A stretch of 64,000 nt of DNA. Source: Sphingomonas sp. OK281 (lineage in GTDB: Bacteria; Pseudomonadota; Alphaproteobacteria; Sphingomonadales; Sphingomonadaceae). Positions 1 to 8,564 of the stretch are shown here, in pieces. Position numbers and translations under genes: made by a program. The notes under the pieces are model-generated. The model searched no databases, was not told the DNA's origin, and saw only the letters and a program-made list of their open reading frames with translations. Position 1 is the stretch's first letter. Every line of letters starts with the position of its first letter. Where the stretch lies: positions 434,001 to 498,000 of the forward strand of contig NZ_FOVZ01000004.1 of NCBI RefSeq assembly GCF_900115295.1. Reading direction: 5' to 3'.

Positions 1-89
1 GCCTCGCGGTGATCGATTTTGAGGGCCGCCGGCTGCTCGTCTCGGTCGGCCGTGGCGGCGTGCACCTGATCGACAAGGTCGACGCATGA
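1..89 (+). CDS. fliO: Flagellar biosynthesis protein FliO, C-terminal end (partial)
   Basis: The window starts inside this gene. The last 28 residues are readable in frame 3 and end at TGA 87-89, which overlaps the fliP ATG at 86. The tail (…GRRLLVSVGRGGVHLIDKVDA) fits the cytoplasmic end of the FliO/MopB family, a membrane protein that helps assemble FliP in the flagellar export gate. The position directly before fliP is the usual one. The identity rests mainly on context because so little of the protein is visible. Confidence 0.6.
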   Translation, partial: LAVIDFEGRRLLVSVGRGGVHLIDKVDA

Positions 90-1033
90 GCGCGGTCGCT
101 CGTCCGACGGTGACGCGGAAAGGCTCGGGCCCTGCCCTGTTCGCCGCATCGACCGCCAAACCGTTTTCCCGCGTACGCGGGAATCCAGGAGCCACGAACG
201 GTGCGCTGCATAATTCTGCGTCGCGCCCGCGCGCAAACGCATGGCTGTGGATAGGCCTTGCCGTCCTGCTCGCCCTCTTCCTCGCGATGCCCGCCTTCGC
301 GCAAGGCGTCCCCGCCCCGACCAACCCCGCCGTCGGCGACGCGGTCGATCGCGCGTTGGGCCAGCTCGGTGGCCAGGCCGCGGGCAATACCGGCCAGAGC
401 GGTTCGCTGTCGCTATCGTTGCAAGTCCTCATCATCATGGGGCTGCTCACGGTCCTGCCGGGCATCCTGCTGATGATGACCAGCTTCACGCGGATCATCA
501 TCGTGCTCGCGATCCTGCGCCAGGCGCTCGGCCTCCAGCAGACGCCGCCGAACCAGGTGCTGCTCGGGCTGTCGCTGTTCCTGTCCTTCTTCATCATGGC
601 GCCGACGATCAGCCAGATCAACACGACCGCGATCCAGCCCTATGCCGCCGGGCAACTCGCCGGCACGCAGATGATCACCACCGCGGGCGTCCCGCTGCAC
701 GCGTTCATGGTGAAGCAGACGCGGATCAAGGACGTCACGATGTTTGCGCAGATCGCGAAATCTGGCCCCTATGCGACGCCGACCGACATTCCCTTCTCGG
801 TACTGCTCCCCGCGTTCGTCACGTCCGAGCTGAAGACCGCATTCCAGATCGGCTTCCTCATCTTCCTACCGTTCATCGTTATCGACCTCGTCGTCGCGAC
901 CGTGCTGATGTCGCTCGGCATGGCGATGTTGTCGCCGACGATCATCTCGATGCCGTTCAAGCTGCTGCTGTTCGTGCTGGTCGATGGCTGGGCGCTGACG
1001 ATGGGCAGCCTCGCCAACTCGTTCGCGACCTGA
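86..1033 (+). CDS. fliP: Flagellar type III export gate protein FliP
   Basis: FliP forms the core of the flagellar export gate with FliQ and FliR. The 315 residues carry the family hallmark TSFTRIIIVLAILRQALG, several membrane segments and the usual hydrophobic C-terminus. A signal peptide (about residues 52-73, ending AMPAFAQG) is preceded by an unusually long, charged leader of about 50 residues. Part of that leader is encoded by a REP-like palindrome at 168-181. The ATG overlaps the fliO stop, which supports the long start, but no good alternative start was seen closer to the signal peptide. fliQ follows after 4 nt. Confidence 0.95.
   Translation: MSAVARPTVTRKGSGPALFAASTAKPFSRVRGNPGATNGALHNSASRPRANAWLWIGLAVLLALFLAMPAFAQGVPAPTNPAVGDAVDRALGQLGGQAAGNTGQSGSLSLSLQVLIIMGLLTVLPGILLMMTSFTRIIIVLAILRQALGLQQTPPNQVLLGLSLFLSFFIMAPTISQINTTAIQPYAAGQLAGTQMITTAGVPLHAFMVKQTRIKDVTMFAQIAKSGPYATPTDIPFSVLLPAFVTSELKTAFQIGFLIFLPFIVIDLVVATVLMSLGMAMLSPTIISMPFKLLLFVLVDGWALTMGSLANSFAT
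164..186. repeat. REP-like palindrome inside the fliP leader
   Basis: CCCGCGTACGCGGG at 168-181 is a perfect 14-bp palindrome flanked by tttt and aatccagg. From memory this core (cccgcgtacgcgggaatccagg) is a common dispersed motif in sphingomonad genomes; I could not search for it. It lies in frame within fliP and encodes part of the leader upstream of the signal peptide. Confidence 0.5.
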
Positions 1034-1037
1034 GAAC

Positions 1038-1307
1038 ATGGACGCGCAATATTTCCTGACCGTCGCCAATCAGACGATGTGGGTGCTGGCGCTCGCGAGT
1101 GCGCCGATCCTGATCCCGGCGCTGCTGGCCGGGCTGATCCTCGGGATGATTCAGGCGGCGACGTCGATCAACGAGCAGACGCTGTCGTTCGTGCCGAAGC
1201 TGGTGGTGGTCGCGGTGTCAATCCTGATCTTCGGGAGCCTGATTTTAGGCCTGCTAAGCGATTTCACGATCGGGATCTTCGAGCGTATTCCGGATCTCGT
1301 GAAGTGA
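1038..1307 (+). CDS. fliQ: Flagellar export gate protein FliQ
   Basis: The protein has 89 residues, the normal FliQ length, with two hydrophobic helices. It contains the family pattern PILIPALLAGLILGMIQAATSINEQTL, seen here as ALLAGLILGMIQAATS followed by INEQTLSFVPK. It sits 4 nt after fliP and is part of the FliPQR gate in the inner membrane. A REP-like element separates it from fliR. Confidence 0.95.
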   Translation: MDAQYFLTVANQTMWVLALASAPILIPALLAGLILGMIQAATSINEQTLSFVPKLVVVAVSILIFGSLILGLLSDFTIGIFERIPDLVK

Positions 1308-1317
1308 GCGCGCCTGC

Positions 1318-1431
1318 TGCTCCCCTCCCGCTTGCGGGAGGGATTGGGGGAGGGGCGTGCCTCATGGGCCGGACGCCGGTACGTACGTCGCGCCCTCCCC
1401 CGACCCCTCCCGCAAGCGGGAGGGGGATTTT
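1318..1431. repeat. Paired GC-rich inverted-repeat element between fliQ and fliR
   Basis: Two arms, each itself a palindrome built on CCCTCCCGCTTGCGGGAGGG, face each other across about 30 nt. The left arm is followed by gggggagggg and the right arm is preceded by ccctcccccgac, so the whole element can fold into one long hairpin. A second element with the same layout lies at 13867-13980. This is typical of REP/BIME-like intergenic repeats. It ends only a few bases before the inferred fliR start. Confidence 0.75.
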
Positions 1432-1434
1432 GCA

Positions 1435-2208
1435 GTGCTAGGCTTCGGGCTCTCGATCGAGCCACAGCTTTGGGCGCTGATCTTCGTCATGATTCGCATT
1501 GGTGCGACGTTCATCGCCGCGCCGGTGTTCGGGTCCGTGTCGGTCCCGCTGACCGTGCGCATCACGCTGTCGGGCGCGATCGGGTTCCTCGTGCTTGCCG
1601 CGCATCCGATCGTGCCGCCGCAGAACATCTTTGCGGTTTCCACGATCCTCTCCGCCGCCGCCGAAGCCCTTGTCGGCCTCGCGCTCGGCTTCGTCCTCCA
1701 GATCGCGTTCGCCGCGCCGATGATCGCGGCCGAAGTCATCGGCGGCGCGATGGGGCTCGGCTTCGCCTCCTCGATCGACCCGCAGAACGGCAAGTCCTCC
1801 CCTGCCCTCGGCCAGTTCTTCTCGATCATGCTGACACTGTTGTTCCTGTCGGTCGACGGCCACCTGATCCTGATCGATCTGCTCGTGAAGAGCTATGACG
1901 TGCTCCCCCCTGGCGCCGCGTGGATCGGCGTCGAGCGGTTGAAGGCGATTGCGTTCTTCGGCGGTTACGCGTTTCTCGCCGGCCTGCTGCTCGCACTCCC
2001 GGTCGGCTTCCTGCTGCTCTGCCTCAACATCGTCGTCGGCATGCTGAGCCGCGCCGCGCCCTCGCTCAACCTGTTCGCGGTCGGCCTCCCCGCCAGCCTC
2101 GCGGTCGGCGTCGTCACGCTGGCGATCGCGTTCCCGACGATGGGCGACTATATGCTCGTCATCGTCCGCGAAGGCCTCGCCGCCACCGAAAACCTGGTGC
2201 TCGGCTGA
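1435..2208 (+). CDS. fliR: Flagellar export gate protein FliR
   Basis: FliR is the third core subunit of the flagellar export gate. From GTG 1435 the protein has 257 residues, close to the family norm, and begins at the first hydrophobic helix (LGFGLSIEPQLWALIF). The frame stays open upstream to an ATG at 1357, but those 26 residues are translated from the inverted repeat and are unlikely to be native, so I chose the GTG. Several membrane helices and the FliR pattern GFASSIDPQNG are visible. The stop overlaps the flhB ATG by one base. Confidence 0.92.
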   Translation: MLGFGLSIEPQLWALIFVMIRIGATFIAAPVFGSVSVPLTVRITLSGAIGFLVLAAHPIVPPQNIFAVSTILSAAAEALVGLALGFVLQIAFAAPMIAAEVIGGAMGLGFASSIDPQNGKSSPALGQFFSIMLTLLFLSVDGHLILIDLLVKSYDVLPPGAAWIGVERLKAIAFFGGYAFLAGLLLALPVGFLLLCLNIVVGMLSRAAPSLNLFAVGLPASLAVGVVTLAIAFPTMGDYMLVIVREGLAATENLVLG

Positions 2209-3350
2209 TGTCTGAGGATTCGGGCGAAAAGACAGAAGCACCAACCGCCAAGCGCAAGAAGGATGCGGTCGAGAAGGGCGACATCCTCAAGTCTCGCGAC
2301 TTCGCCACCGCTTTGAGCATGCTCGCCGGCGTTGCCTGGCTGATCTACGCCGGCCCGACGCTGATCACCGCGTGCAAGGCGATCATGAGCTCTAGCTTCC
2401 AGTTCACGCACGCCGACGTCGAGGACTTCTCGCCGTGGCGCCCGCTGATGGAAGCCGGCGGCAAGCTCGCGCCATCACTCATAACCTTGTTCATCGTCAG
2501 CATCGGCGCCGCTATCCTGAGCCAGGCGGGGCTCGGGTCGCTAGGTTTCAACGGCGGTCTGCTCGCGCCCAAATACAGCCGCGTCGATCCGGCCGCTGGC
2601 CTCAAGCGCATCTTCGGCGCAAACGGCTGGATCGAACTCGGCAAGTCGTTGCTGAAGGTGATCCTGCTTGGCACGATCGGCGGCTGGATGCTGTGGAACG
2701 CCGCGCATTCGACGATGGGCCTCGCGTCATCCGCCGATCTCAACCAGGCGCTGTCGACGCTGGGCGGGATCTTCAAGGGCATCCTGATCGCGATGGCGTT
2801 CGGGCTGTGTGCGATCGCCGGCATCGACCTGCCGATCCAGATCATCCGCCGCCTGGGCAAGATGCGGATGTCGAAGCAGGAGGTGAAGGACGAGCATAAG
2901 TCGACCGAAGGCAATGGCGAGGCGAAGGGCCAGATGCGCGCCAAGATGCGGGCAATGGCGAGCGGGGGCTTACGCAAATCCGTTGCGGAGGCGCATGTCG
3001 TGCTGACCAATCCGACGCACTTCGCGGTGGCGCTGCGCTATGATCGCGGCAAGGATCAGGTGCCGGTGGTGGTCGCCAAGGGGCGCGGCGCAACCGCGCT
3101 GGCGATCCGCGAGCTGGCTGGCGAAGGCCGCGTTCCGATCCTCGAATATCCGACGCTCGCGCGTGCGGTCTATTACACGAGCAAGGAGGGGCAGGAGGTC
3201 CGCGACGACTTGTACACGGCGATCGCGACCGTGCTGGCGTTCGTCTTCGGGCTTAACGCGGCGGCGGGCGGTACGGCCGGCGGGGTTCAACCCTTCGTCA
3301 CCGTGCCGAAGGATGCGCGGTTCGACGAAAACGGTATGAAACAGGTCTAA
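2208..3350 (+). CDS. flhB: Flagellar export switch protein FlhB
   Basis: FlhB sets substrate specificity of the flagellar export apparatus and cleaves itself at a conserved NPTH site. That site is present in VVLTNPTHFAVAL, with the following cytoplasmic domain (GRGATALAIRELA) intact. The protein has 380 residues, starts MSEDSGEKTEAPTAKR as in the family, and has four membrane segments. Its ATG overlaps the fliR stop. Confidence 0.95.
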   Translation: MSEDSGEKTEAPTAKRKKDAVEKGDILKSRDFATALSMLAGVAWLIYAGPTLITACKAIMSSSFQFTHADVEDFSPWRPLMEAGGKLAPSLITLFIVSIGAAILSQAGLGSLGFNGGLLAPKYSRVDPAAGLKRIFGANGWIELGKSLLKVILLGTIGGWMLWNAAHSTMGLASSADLNQALSTLGGIFKGILIAMAFGLCAIAGIDLPIQIIRRLGKMRMSKQEVKDEHKSTEGNGEAKGQMRAKMRAMASGGLRKSVAEAHVVLTNPTHFAVALRYDRGKDQVPVVVAKGRGATALAIRELAGEGRVPILEYPTLARAVYYTSKEGQEVRDDLYTAIATVLAFVFGLNAAAGGTAGGVQPFVTVPKDARFDENGMKQV

Positions 3351-3405
3351 ACATCGCCGGCGCACGGCCGTTCTTACAGACAAGCGCACGTGCAGGAACT
3401 TTGCC

Positions 3406-4929
3406 ATGGTAACATCGACCACCAGCACGACGGCTACGCCGACCCCTACACCCACGCCAACGCCTTCCGCACAGAGCGCGGTAAATACCGCGACGCAGGC
3501 GTTGCTGACGGGCCTGAATGCCAATTCCGGTGTCGATACCGGGACGTTGGTGCCTGCGTTGGTAGCGGCGCAGTTCGCAGCGCGCACAGCCACGCTGAAG
3601 ACGCAGAACGACACGCTTACCACACAGATTTCCGGGATCAGCACGATCAAGAGCACGATCACGGGCTTTTCGAGCGCACTCGACACGCTAGTCAAAAGTG
3701 GCTCGCTGCAGACGCAACCCCTCAGCTCCAGCCCTGGGACGCTGTCCGCCACGGCGTTGTCTGGCGCAAAACTCGCGAATTTATCGGCGAGCGTCACGGT
3801 GAACCGTCTGGCAACGGCGCAGGCCGCGAGCACCAAGTCCCCCTTTGCGAATCGTACGACCGCGTTGGACACCGGGCCGCTGACGCTGACGATCGGCACT
3901 AAGACATATGTCGATGCCGATAAAAAGCCGGTCGCGGCCGGCACCGAAGGCGCCGTCTGGGACGGGGGCATCTCGGGGAAATCCTACACTTTCGGCGTTG
4001 GCGCCGGCAGCCTCGATGCGATCGCCGCTGCGATCAACGATCAGAAGACCGGCGTTACCGCCTCGATCGTGACCGATGCGGCGGGCGGTGCCTATCTATC
4101 CGTCAAGGGTGCGACGGGTGATGCACAAGCGTTCACGATGACCAGCGAAAAAGGCCACGCACTCGATATCGGCCTTGGCTCGAATGCTACGAACACCATC
4201 TCTGAGGCGCAGAACGCCCAACTGACGGTCGATGGGATTGGTGTTGAGCGGGCTAGCAACACGATCAGTGACCTGATCGACGGGGTGAAACTGCAACTGA
4301 ATGCAACATCCCCCGCCCCGGTCTCCCTCACCAGTTCGACGCCCACCGCAGCCTTGTCGCAGGCGGTCAGCGACGTGGTCGAGACTTACAACCAGGTTCT
4401 CGCAGCGATCACTGAACAGACCGATCCGAAGACCGGCAGCCTGCGGTCGGACCCTGCTGCGGCGTCGCTGCTCCGGTCATTGAAAGCACTGACGTCGAAG
4501 GCGCTGGTCGGCGGTGCGGTATCGGGAATTCCTCGTACGTTAGCCGAGATCGGCGTCGCGACGAACACCGACGGTACGCTGCGTCTCGACAGCACATTGC
4601 TCGCACGGCAGATTACCGCCTATCCCGACACGATCGAGGCGATGTTCGCGCCTTCGAGCAGCAATGTGCTCAGCTTGTCGGCAACCCTGAGCGCACTCAC
4701 CACCAGCGCGACGAGCATCGTCACCGGTCTCGGCGCATCGACCGCGCGCTACACTGCAGCGGCAAGCGAGATCGCCAAGCAGCAAGACAAGGTCACCGAC
4801 CAGTCCGCGCAGATGACGACCCGCCTGACACAGCAATATTCCAGCCTGAATTCGCGCCTCTCCGCCTACAAATCGACACAGACGTTTCTGACCGGTCAGA
4901 TCGCGCAGTGGAACAAGAGCGACTCGTGA
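3406..4929 (+). CDS. fliD: Flagellar filament cap protein FliD
   Basis: FliD (hook-associated protein 2) caps the growing filament and folds flagellin at the tip. The 507-residue protein has the N-terminal segment with GVDTGTLVPALVAAQ, a central variable part, and a C-terminal helical region with QQDKVTDQSAQMTTRLTQQYSSL typical of FliD. A Thr-Pro repeat occupies residues 10-19. An aggaa ribosome-binding site lies about 8 nt before the ATG. The stop overlaps the fliS start. Confidence 0.92.
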   Translation: MVTSTTSTTATPTPTPTPTPSAQSAVNTATQALLTGLNANSGVDTGTLVPALVAAQFAARTATLKTQNDTLTTQISGISTIKSTITGFSSALDTLVKSGSLQTQPLSSSPGTLSATALSGAKLANLSASVTVNRLATAQAASTKSPFANRTTALDTGPLTLTIGTKTYVDADKKPVAAGTEGAVWDGGISGKSYTFGVGAGSLDAIAAAINDQKTGVTASIVTDAAGGAYLSVKGATGDAQAFTMTSEKGHALDIGLGSNATNTISEAQNAQLTVDGIGVERASNTISDLIDGVKLQLNATSPAPVSLTSSTPTAALSQAVSDVVETYNQVLAAITEQTDPKTGSLRSDPAAASLLRSLKALTSKALVGGAVSGIPRTLAEIGVATNTDGTLRLDSTLLARQITAYPDTIEAMFAPSSSNVLSLSATLSALTTSATSIVTGLGASTARYTAAASEIAKQQDKVTDQSAQMTTRLTQQYSSLNSRLSAYKSTQTFLTGQIAQWNKSDS

Positions 4930-5324
4930 CCTACGCCTCAACTCTCATGCGCGATCCGTTCGCAACCTATCGCCAGATCGATGCGGTCGGCCATACCGCA
5001 GCGGCCACCGGCCCGGCTTTGGTACAACTTCTCTACAAGGAGCTTGTCGCGGCTTTGCGTGCTGCGGCATGGGCCTGCGAGAAGCGGCAATTCTCCGTCA
5101 AGAGTGACCGGATCACGCGGGCTACCGCCATTCTGTTCGCACTTGAAGCAGGGCTCGACTTCGACAAAGGCGGGCAGGTCTCGGAAACGCTCGCCCGACT
5201 GTATGGCGGCGCGCGCAAGACCATCGTCAACGCCTCACTAGGCCACGATCCGCAGCCATTCCGCGATTCCGCGGACATGCTCGACGAGATCGCGCAGGCC
5301 TGGCGGACCGCCAGCGCCGCGTAG
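4926..5324 (+). CDS. fliS: Flagellar export chaperone FliS
   Basis: FliS binds flagellin in the cytoplasm and prevents early assembly. The product of about 132 residues has the helical FliS pattern: YRQIDAVGHTAAATGPALVQLLYKEL, then two further amphipathic helices. GTG 4926 overlaps the fliD stop (GTGA) and is the preferred start; another GTG at 4908 and an ATG at 4947 are in frame. fliD-fliS is the normal order. Confidence 0.85.
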   Translation: MTYASTLMRDPFATYRQIDAVGHTAAATGPALVQLLYKELVAALRAAAWACEKRQFSVKSDRITRATAILFALEAGLDFDKGGQVSETLARLYGGARKTIVNASLGHDPQPFRDSADMLDEIAQAWRTASAA

Positions 5325-5327
5325 GCT

Positions 5328-6281
5328 CTACCGCTTGAACCAGTGTCGCATCGAGAAATACGCAACGACACCGACCGCGATCACCAGACATGCGCCGGCG
5401 ATCGCATCGAACGCCCACGGCTCCTCGGCATAGGGCAGGCCCTTCACGTTCATGCCGTACAGGCCGGTCAGGAACGTCAGCGGCAGGAACACCATCGCCG
5501 CGATCGAGATGATCAGCGAGCGGTTGTCGATCTGTTCGGCGCGCAGGTCCGTCAGGGTCTCGTGGATCAGCGCCGAGCGCTCGCGGATCGATTCCAGCTC
5601 CTCCGCCATCCGCGCGGCGCGGTCCGCCGCCGCCGCCAGATGCAGCCGGTCGTCGTCGGCCAGCCAGTCGCCGGGTAGTGCCGCCAGCTTCTCGAGCGCC
5701 GCGCGTTGCGGGCTGAGGAAGCGTTTGTAGCCGATCGCCGCGACACGCACCTTGCTGACCGCGCGGCGCAGTTCGAACACGCGGTTGGCGTCGAGCTGTT
5801 CCTCGCAATCGTCGAGCTCGTCGCCGAGCGTCGCCACATCGGGATCGAGATCGGTGGTGATCGCGGTGGCGAACGCGGCGATCAGGTCGCCCGGATCGCG
5901 CACCTCGTGGCGCTCGACCATCTTCTCCACCTCGGCGACCGCGATCAGCGGCTTGCGCGTGACCGAATAGACGCGGCCCTTCACCGCCCATATCCGCACC
6001 GAGGCGAGCAGGTCGGAGGTGTCGAGTTCCTCCTTCGATCGCCCACGCAGATTGAGGAACGCGCCGTCGCCGACAGCCTCGCAGCGCGGCCGGGTCTCGG
6101 TCGCGGTCAGCGCGTCGACGACATAGTCGAGCAGCTTGGCCTCGTCGCGGAGCCAGGTCTGTGCATGCTCGGCGGTGGTCGACAAATGCACCCAGACGAG
6201 GTCGGCGGTGCAGGTGAGCGCTTCCTTGACGTCGACGCGGGTCGCTTTCCCATCGACGATCCGGAAGGCGAAACCGCTCAT
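5328..6281 (-). CDS. CorA/ZntB-family metal transporter
   Basis: The 317-residue protein has a soluble N-terminal domain and two C-terminal membrane helices with the CorA-family signature YGMN at residues 275-278, followed by VKGLPY. The family moves divalent metals (magnesium for CorA, zinc for ZntB) across the inner membrane; the GMN-V-KG-P form and length look ZntB-like, but substrate cannot be read from sequence. The ATG at 6281 overlaps the stop of the upstream cysG-like gene by 4 nt, so it is the last gene of the argH-lysA operon. It converges on fliS with a 3-nt gap. Confidence 0.85.
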   Translation of the reverse strand: MSGFAFRIVDGKATRVDVKEALTCTADLVWVHLSTTAEHAQTWLRDEAKLLDYVVDALTATETRPRCEAVGDGAFLNLRGRSKEELDTSDLLASVRIWAVKGRVYSVTRKPLIAVAEVEKMVERHEVRDPGDLIAAFATAITTDLDPDVATLGDELDDCEEQLDANRVFELRRAVSKVRVAAIGYKRFLSPQRAALEKLAALPGDWLADDDRLHLAAAADRAARMAEELESIRERSALIHETLTDLRAEQIDNRSLIISIAAMVFLPLTFLTGLYGMNVKGLPYAEEPWAFDAIAGACLVIAVGVVAYFSMRHWFKR

Positions 6282-7063
6282 CGTGCCAGCTCGACTTCGA
6301 CCGACAGGCCGGTGCCGGGATCGGCGGGCATCGCCGCGCACAGCCGGGCGGCATCGGCTCGCGCCCGGTCTAGGATCGCCGCGGGGACGTCAGGGCCGTG
6401 ATAGACCCGGTCGGCGCTGGCGAGCGCGCGCGCCTGGCGTAGCGTCAGGTCCTCGGGATCGTCGGAAAGCAGAACGAGGGTTATCGCTACGTCCCGCTTT
6501 CCAGAGAACTCGGCGGTTGGGGTCAGCCATGCGTCCACGTCATGCGTCGGCGATAGCGGATCGAGCATGCCGCCCGCCCCCATCGCCGTAGCCAGCGCAC
6601 GGCGACGCTCCCCCATATCGGGCCAGCGCTGGCGCAAGGCCCCCCGCGCAGCCTGCAATGCCAGTGCCAGCTTGCCGAGATCGGCGGGGATCAGCGCCTC
6701 TAGGCGCTGGCGCAATGCCGCCGCCAAGCCGGCCGACACCCCGCTGGTGCCGATCGCGATCAGCACCGGGGCGCGGTCGACGATCGCCGGCAGCGTAAAG
6801 TCACACAGCGCCGAGCGGTCGACCGCGTTGACGAGGATGCCACGCGCCTTCAGCCGCGCGACCGCCGCCAGCGCTTCGTCCTCGTCGTCGATCGCGACGA
6901 TCGCGAGCGAAGCGCTAGCATCTTCGCCGACGACGTCAGCCCCCGCGCGATCGAGCAACCGCCGCTTCGCATCCGCCGCCTCGCCCTCGCCCAGCAGGAT
7001 CACCGGGCGCCCTGCCAGCCTCACGAACAGCGGCAGGCTCTGGAGTATCACCGCTTGAGCCAT
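6278..7063 (-). CDS. CysG-like precorrin-2 dehydrogenase/ferrochelatase with a methyltransferase remnant
   Basis: Residues 1-200 match the N-terminal half of siroheme synthase, which oxidises precorrin-2 and inserts iron. The Rossmann start is LFVRLAGRPVILLGEGEAADAKRR, and ALCDFTLPAIVDRAP and GTSGVSAGLAAALRQRLE are family patterns. The last 60 residues (SDDPEDLTLRQARALASADR, then VPAAILDRARADA) resemble only the first part of the uroporphyrinogen-III methyltransferase domain (GPGDPELLTLRA…), which then stops. The real start is ATG 7063; the frame stays open upstream within lysA. It overlaps lysA by 16 nt. Confidence 0.82.
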   Translation of the reverse strand: MAQAVILQSLPLFVRLAGRPVILLGEGEAADAKRRLLDRAGADVVGEDASASLAIVAIDDEDEALAAVARLKARGILVNAVDRSALCDFTLPAIVDRAPVLIAIGTSGVSAGLAAALRQRLEALIPADLGKLALALQAARGALRQRWPDMGERRRALATAMGAGGMLDPLSPTHDVDAWLTPTAEFSGKRDVAITLVLLSDDPEDLTLRQARALASADRVYHGPDVPAAILDRARADAARLCAAMPADPGTGLSVEVELAR

Positions 7064-8310
7064 TCGGGCACGCGCTCGGCGGCCAGGATCGTCTCCGGGT
7101 GGATGCGGTCGGCGACCACCGCGAACCGGTCGCCGTCGACCAGCACCTCGGGCACCAGCGCGCGGCTGTTGTAGGTCGACGCCATCGTCGCGCCGTACGC
7201 CCCGGCGGTACGGAAGATGCCGAGATCGCCCGACTTCACCGCGTCGATATCGCGGCCCATCGCGAAGGTATCGCCGGTCTCGCACACCGGCCCGGCAATG
7301 TTGGCGGTCATCCGATCGCCGGTCGGCGCGACCGCGACGAAATCGTGATACGCGTCGTACATCGCGACGCGCGCGAGGTCGTTCATCGCCGCATCGACGA
7401 TCACGTATGGGTTTACCACGCCCGGCTTTACCCAGATCACTTCAGTCAGAAGCACACCGGCATTGCCCGCGATCACGCGACCGGGCTCGAACATGAGTTC
7501 GACGTCCCAGTCGGCGGTCGCGCGTGCGACCATCGCGCCATAATCCGCTGGGCTCGGCAGCACGTCGCCAGGCTTGTACGGCACGCCGAGACCGCCACCG
7601 AGATCAACGCGGCTGATCGTGTGCCCCGCATTGCGCAGCTCTGCGACCAGCTCGCCGATCCGCGCATAGGCGGCCTCCAGCGGCGCAAGATCGGCGAGCT
7701 GGCTGCCGATGTGGATCGCCACGCCGCGCAGGTCGAGGCCATCGTGCTTCGACAGGCGGTCGAACATCGCCACAGCCTGGTCGATCGCGACGCCGAACTT
7801 GTTCTCCTTGCGCCCGGTCGAGATCTTTGCGTGCGTGCCAGCATCGACGTCGGGGTTCACGCGCAGCACCGCCGGCGCGCGTTCGCCGCGAGCGTGGGCA
7901 AGCGCGGCGAGGACTTCGCCTTCCTCCTCCAGCTCGAGATTGAACTGGCCGATCCCCGCGTCGAGCGCCTGCGCCAATTCGCGCCGCGTCTTGCCGACGC
8001 CCGAGAACACGATGTCCGACGCCGGGATGCCCGCCGCCAGCGCGCGCTGCATCTCGCCGGCCGAAACCACATCGGCGCCGTAGCCCTCGTCGGCCAGCAC
8101 GCGCAGCACCGCGACGTTGGGGTTTGCCTTGATCGCATAGGCCAGATGGACGCGTCCGGCGCCCTTCAGCGCGTCGCGGAACACCTGCGCGTGACGGCGG
8201 AAGGTAGCGGTCGAGTAGACGTAGACGGGCGTGCCGACGGCTTCGGCGATCGCCGGCAGGGCGACGTCCTCGGCGTGCATGACCCCGTCACGATAGGCGA
8301 AATGATCCAT
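7048..8310 (-). CDS. lysA: Diaminopimelate decarboxylase
   Basis: LysA makes lysine from meso-diaminopimelate with PLP. All key patterns of the fold-III decarboxylase are present in 420 residues: YAIKANPN (PLP lysine, about residue 60), HIGSQ, the glycine loop GGGLGVPY, EPGR, and CETGD at the C-terminal active site. It lies 11 nt after the small lipoprotein gene and overlaps the cysG-like gene. The argH-lipoprotein-lysA order is common in alphaproteobacteria. Confidence 0.97.
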   Translation of the reverse strand: MDHFAYRDGVMHAEDVALPAIAEAVGTPVYVYSTATFRRHAQVFRDALKGAGRVHLAYAIKANPNVAVLRVLADEGYGADVVSAGEMQRALAAGIPASDIVFSGVGKTRRELAQALDAGIGQFNLELEEEGEVLAALAHARGERAPAVLRVNPDVDAGTHAKISTGRKENKFGVAIDQAVAMFDRLSKHDGLDLRGVAIHIGSQLADLAPLEAAYARIGELVAELRNAGHTISRVDLGGGLGVPYKPGDVLPSPADYGAMVARATADWDVELMFEPGRVIAGNAGVLLTEVIWVKPGVVNPYVIVDAAMNDLARVAMYDAYHDFVAVAPTGDRMTANIAGPVCETGDTFAMGRDIDAVKSGDLGIFRTAGAYGATMASTYNSRALVPEVLVDGDRFAVVADRIHPETILAAERVPEWLKR

Positions 8311-8321
8311 GGTTCAGGTCT

Positions 8322-8564
8322 TCAATTCGGCGGCGGCAGGTCGAACTCGTCGCTGCGGCGCGGCTGGGACGTGGTGAGCAGCTCGTCGCTGCGCTGCGGG
8401 CGTTGCTGCGTGGTGGGGGTCAGCAGTTCCGCGGGTGTCGGCGGCGTTTTCGCACCATAGGGCGCGACCGGGAGCGTCTTGCCCTCCGCAGGGACGAGGC
8501 CGTCCGCCGCGCCACAACCCGACAGGGCCAGCGCCAATCCCACGATGCCAAAAAGCCGTTTCAT
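8322..8564 (-). CDS. Small lipoprotein between argH and lysA (LptM-like)
   Basis: This 80-residue protein starts MKRLFGIVGLALALSGCG, a lipoprotein signal with lipobox LSGC, so it is probably anchored by Cys17. The remainder is proline-rich and unstructured. A small lipoprotein gene at this place, upstream of lysA, matches the LptM (YifL) family, which assists LptD assembly in enterobacteria. That functional assignment is by position and general form only. Its ATG overlaps the argH stop by 4 nt. Confidence 0.75.
   Translation of the reverse strand: MKRLFGIVGLALALSGCGAADGLVPAEGKTLPVAPYGAKTPPTPAELLTPTTQQRPQRSDELLTTSQPRRSDEFDLPPPN

Noticed and set aside
241..1059. Long open frame overlapping fliP in another phase
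   Set aside because: It is Arg/Ala/Asp-rich shadow coding caused by high GC; fliP carries the family motifs.
3439..3470. TPTPTPTPT tract as a phase-variable repeat in fliD
   Set aside because: The codons vary (acc, aca, acg, ccg, ccc), so the DNA is not a perfect repeat and slippage is unlikely.
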